The position numbers were made by a program, and so were the translations under genes. The notes beneath the pieces are model-generated. The model was not told the DNA's origin. It did no database searches and saw nothing but the letters and a program-made list of their open reading frames with translations. 8,234 bases of DNA from Bacillota bacterium (GTDB lineage Bacteria; Bacillota; DTU025), in assembly GCA_012842765.1 (NCBI GenBank), contig DUWJ01000243.1, positions 1-8,234 on the forward strand. Direction: 5' to 3'. Positions 6,730-8,234 of the stretch are shown here, one piece after another (position 1 is the stretch's first letter; each line of letters begins with the position of its first letter).

Positions 6730-7245
6730 CTAACGATAACGGCGCAGAACTGCAGGCAGATCTTCCGAGACAAGATTACCGTAGACTGTGTCGTCAATCA
6801 TGATGGCAGGTGCAACACCACATACACCCAAACAGGACGACGTCTCCACAGTAAATATCCCGTCAGATGTAGTGCCCCCCATCTCCACTCCGAGTTCGTT
6901 CAAGAGCGAATTGATTATCTCAGCAGCCCCCGCTACGTGGCACGGAGCCGACTCGCAGATCCTGATTATGTGGCGTCCCCTAGGACTTGTAGAGAACATT
7001 GAGTAAAATGTAGCTACTCCATAAACTCGGCTTTCGGGCACGTCGAGGGTGCGCGCTACTACACGCAAAGCCTCGCGTGGAAGGTAATTTCGGAGCGATT
7101 GAACATCATGAAGAGCTTGTACTAGGTCTTCCGGTCGTTCCTTGTAGACAGATACAACCCTCTGCACTTCGGTTAAGAAGACGTCGTCGCACTCACAAAC
7201 AACACCAGACCCTTCCGGGCCAACAGGACCGCGCATTTTGAGCAT
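6730..7245 (-). CDS. hndA: NuoE-like [2Fe-2S] hydrogenase subunit HndA (HydC-like)
   Basis: HndA (171 aa) is the 24-kDa/NuoE-type partner of the NADH-binding subunit. It carries one thioredoxin-fold [2Fe-2S] cluster. The N-terminal helical region (about 21-75) contains the family stretch LVQALHDVQSLRNYLP and then VYGVATFYSMFSTSPRGRHIIRIC. Cluster ligands are Cys97 and Cys102 (CESAPC) with Cys138 and Cys142 (SSCLGVC), the standard C-x4-C ... C-x3-C arrangement. Length is normal. The ATG at 7245 has a GGGGAGGGG stretch ending 7 nt upstream; a second in-frame ATG at 7236 is less well placed. It sits between hndB (128 nt upstream, an unusually large gap for this operon) and hndC. In Solidesulfovibrio the order is hndA-hndB, so here the two small subunits are swapped. 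Confidence 0.95.
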   Translation of the reverse strand: MLKMRGPVGPEGSGVVCECDDVFLTEVQRVVSVYKERPEDLVQALHDVQSLRNYLPREALRVVARTLDVPESRVYGVATFYSMFSTSPRGRHIIRICESAPCHVAGAAEIINSLLNELGVEMGGTTSDGIFTVETSSCLGVCGVAPAIMIDDTVYGNLVSEDLPAVLRRYR

Positions 7246-7373
7246 GCTCGGACCCCTCCCCTTCTGTCCTTACTAACATCGGGCGTTTCAAGATTGTGCT
7301 GTTTTTCACAAAGTTCCGCAACTAAATACCTCGTGAGGCTCTCCCTATCGGCACCCATCGCTAAAGCCCTTGC
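7246..7373 (-). other. Spacer between hndB and hndA, with a doubtful short ORF
   Basis: This 128-nt gap is long compared with the 19-37 nt gaps elsewhere in the operon. From an ATG at 7358, 15 nt after the hndB stop, an open frame begins MGADRESLTRYLVAELCEKQ, continues into the hndA coding region and stops at 7173 (61 codons). A weak AAGGG lies upstream. I do not recognise the peptide. It may be chance, a remnant of a lost gene, or a short coupling peptide. No terminator or promoter is evident. Confidence 0.3.
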
Positions 7374-7736
7374 CTATTTGGAGGATATCACGAGGTCGCC
7401 TACGACCTGCCCATTCACTACATGACTGGCGATAATCTGGCGAGCCTTCTCCGGCGTAACACGCCCGTATGTCACCTTTGGCTCACCTTGCCTGATTACA
7501 TCCACGATCGGCTCGTATTCACACATCCCGATGCAACCCGTCTGCGTCACTGCCACATGCCGAAGGTTGCGCGTGTTGATCTCATCTACGACCGCTGCGA
7601 GCGTATCGCGCGCGCCGGCCGCGATACCGCAGGTGCCCATGCCAATAACGATCCTTACCTCCTCGTTGCCCTCACGCAACTCCGTCATTGCCTGAGCGCG
7701 TTCCTTGATCTTCTTGAGGTCATCAAGCGACTTCAT
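7374..7736 (-). CDS. hndB: HndB-type [2Fe-2S] thioredoxin-like hydrogenase subunit
   Basis: This 120-aa protein matches the HndB subunit of tetrameric NAD(P)-linked [FeFe] hydrogenases, a small soluble thioredoxin-like ferredoxin thought to relay electrons. An amphipathic N-terminal helix (MKSLDDLKKIKERAQA) precedes VRIVIGMGTCGIAAGARDT (27-45) and TQTGCIGMCEYEPIVDV (64-80). Only three cysteines are present (Cys36, Cys68, Cys72). A canonical fourth ligand is missing after Cys36, where GIAAGAR replaces C-x4-C; as far as I recall this is usual for HndB-like proteins. The later GEPKVTYGRVTPEKARQII is also family-typical. I chose the ATG at 7736, with AAGGGGAG about 10 nt upstream. The in-frame GTG at 7772 has no ribosome site and would add an atypical extension. 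It is the first gene of the hydrogenase operon. Confidence 0.92.
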   Translation of the reverse strand: MKSLDDLKKIKERAQAMTELREGNEEVRIVIGMGTCGIAAGARDTLAAVVDEINTRNLRHVAVTQTGCIGMCEYEPIVDVIRQGEPKVTYGRVTPEKARQIIASHVVNGQVVGDLVISSK

Positions 7737-7778
7737 ATTGCCAGCACTCCCCTTCAAATGTTGAGTGACCACACCATG

Positions 7779-7807
7779 AGTATACAGTATGAATCATTGC
7801 AGAACAA
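7779..7807 (-). promoter_or_regulatory. Candidate proximal promoter of the hydrogenase operon
   Basis: On the minus strand TTGTTC (7807-7802) and TATACT (7784-7779) are 17 nt apart. The -10 matches at 5 of 6 positions and the -35 at 3 of 6. The predicted start would lie about 36 nt before the hndB ATG, leaving a short leader. The -35 overlaps the perfect inverted repeat CATTG-N5-CAATG (7795-7809), which could be an operator. Confidence 0.4.
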
Positions 7808-7813
7808 TGCTTC

Positions 7814-7859
7814 GCATCCATGATCCAAAGATGCGTCCGATGCGTCAACTTGCATCCAT
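7814..7859. repeat. Cluster of short repeats (GCATCCAT x2, GATGCGTC x2)
   Basis: On the plus strand GCATCCAT occurs at 7814-7821 and 7852-7859, and GATGCGTC at 7830-7837 and 7839-7846. The core GCATC is the reverse complement of GATGC, so there are four half-sites, two in each orientation. They surround and overlap the distal promoter candidate, as operator half-sites would. No regulator is recognised. Confidence 0.4.
7820..7848 (-). promoter_or_regulatory. Candidate distal promoter of the hydrogenase operon
   Basis: TTGACG (7848-7843, 5 of 6 consensus) is followed after 17 nt by GATCAT (7825-7820, 4 of 6) on the minus strand. The spacer and flanks contain repeated GATGCGTC and GCATCCAT motifs. 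Which of the two candidates is used cannot be told from sequence. Confidence 0.3.
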
Positions 7860-8012
7860 AACACACCGCCCATCACCAATTAGGGTTTACCCAGCTATGA
7901 CCGGCTTAATTGTGTGGGCAACTCAAAAGTCCTTGTGACGAACGATGGCATGGGCACTAATTTGCAGAGTCTTTATCCGTGAAGAAATGTGGCCTTTACA
8001 GGAAAGCAGGGG

Positions 8013-8042
8013 GTCAACCGTGCCAAAATCGGCACGGTTGAC
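8013..8042 (-). terminator. Perfect 12-bp hairpin after the small membrane-protein gene, without a U-tract
   Basis: GTCAACCGTGCC and GGCACGGTTGAC (8013-8024 and 8031-8042) pair perfectly around a 6-nt loop, 18 nt downstream of the small gene's stop codon. The position fits a transcription terminator for that gene. The sequence after the stem on the minus strand is CCCCTGCTTTCC, not a clear U-tract, so it may instead be an mRNA-stabilising 3' end, a Rho-assisted site or a DNA-binding dyad. Confidence 0.45.
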
Positions 8043-8060
8043 TGCAGAGACTGCCTCGTT

Positions 8061-8195
8061 CTACCAGCAGAATCTTGGCAGGAAGGCTGCCAATACGATT
8101 ATGGCAAGCAGGATTAGGAGCATGCCCCATGATCCAAACCCACATCCAAAAGGCCCTGGGTCTGGAGCAGCCTTTATAACATCGCCAACTGTCAT
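8061..8195 (-). CDS. Small single-helix membrane protein, 44 aa (loosely YjcZ-like)
   Basis: This short ORF starts at an ATG with an excellent Shine-Dalgarno (AAGGAGG at 8210-8204, 8 nt spacing) and ends with TAG. The peptide begins MTVGDVIKAAPDPG, continues with a Gly/aromatic stretch PFGCGFGSWG (15-24), a hydrophobic helix MLLILLAIIVLAAFL (25-39), and ends PRFCW. It should be a tiny membrane protein with one helix and cysteines at 18 and 43. The Gly-rich segment followed by one helix loosely resembles the YjcZ-type tiny proteins seen in spore-forming Bacillota, but the match is by general pattern only. It is separated from the hydrogenase operon by about 320 nt and a hairpin, so a functional link is not implied. 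The 39 nt upstream of it to the window edge show only the ribosome site. Confidence 0.7.
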   Translation of the reverse strand: MTVGDVIKAAPDPGPFGCGFGSWGMLLILLAIIVLAAFLPRFCW

Positions 8196-8234
8196 GTGCG
8201 TGTCCTCCTTTTTAGGCCATGCCTTGAATTACCA

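Larger units (their letters stand above)
7737..8060. other. Non-coding regulatory region upstream of the hydrogenase operon
   Basis: I see no gene in this stretch of about 320 bases on either strand. The part nearest hndB (7779-7859) holds two candidate promoters, short repeated motifs and an inverted repeat; the far end holds a perfect 12-bp hairpin (8013-8042). Between about 7860 and 8012 I found only a minor GGGT-TT-ACCC inverted repeat near 7882-7891 and no known riboswitch or RNA gene. Confidence 0.6.

Noticed and set aside
6693..6797. N-terminal extension of HndC (35 residues)
   Set aside because: It overlaps the end of hndA and does not match the family; MEFYRAHVLVCGG at 6692 is the expected beginning.
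7779..7860. Rex (NADH-sensing repressor) operator
   Set aside because: No TTGTGAA-N4-TTCACAA-like dyad could be found near either candidate promoter, although Rex would be a plausible regulator.
8075..8093. 7-bp inverted repeat TTGGCAG/CTGCCAA
   Set aside because: It lies inside the small membrane-protein coding region and is explained by codons; there is no U-tract or other sign of function.
1..8234. CRISPR arrays, insertion sequences, tRNA or rRNA genes
   Set aside because: I saw no regularly spaced repeats, transposase motifs, terminal inverted repeats or RNA-gene signatures in this window.

Overview
All recognisable genes in this window lie on the minus strand, so transcription runs right to left. 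The window looks like an energy-metabolism locus of a strict anaerobe. The most likely source is a clostridial-type member of the Bacillota, for three reasons: the Rnf gene order C-D-G-E, the Hnd-type NADH-linked [FeFe] hydrogenase, and strong AGGAGG-like ribosome binding sites ahead of compact, overlapping genes. A tiny Gly-rich one-helix protein at the right edge loosely resembles YjcZ-type proteins of spore formers. Base composition is moderate to slightly GC-rich by eye. I cannot name the genus.

Layout from upstream (right) to downstream (left). (1) 8195-8061: a 44-residue single-helix membrane protein, followed by a perfect 12-bp hairpin. (2) 8060-7737: a non-coding stretch of about 320 bases with candidate promoters and short repeats. 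(3) 7736-3269: a four-subunit hydrogenase operon in the order hndB, hndA, hndC, hndD. (4) 3268-3066: a structured intercistronic region with two terminator-like hairpins and a competing upstream helix. (5) 3065-1: rnfC, rnfD, rnfG and the first 56 codons of rnfE, tightly overlapped. rnfA and rnfB are presumably beyond the left edge.

How the genes work together: HndA, HndB and HndC form an NAD(H)-linked flavin/iron-sulfur module that feeds the [FeFe] hydrogenase subunit HndD. Rnf is a membrane ferredoxin:NAD+ oxidoreductase that pumps H+ or Na+. Placed together they connect reduced ferredoxin, NADH, H2 and an ion gradient.

The most interesting points are these. HndC stops right after its zinc-site-like cysteines and has no C-terminal 2x[4Fe-4S] ferredoxin domain, which bears on whether the enzyme bifurcates electrons or is simply NADH-dependent. 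HndD has Ser in place of one of the paired cysteines of H-cluster motif L1 and a Cys in place of the usual small residue in motif L3. The hydA-rnfC spacer can fold into mutually exclusive helices like an attenuator.
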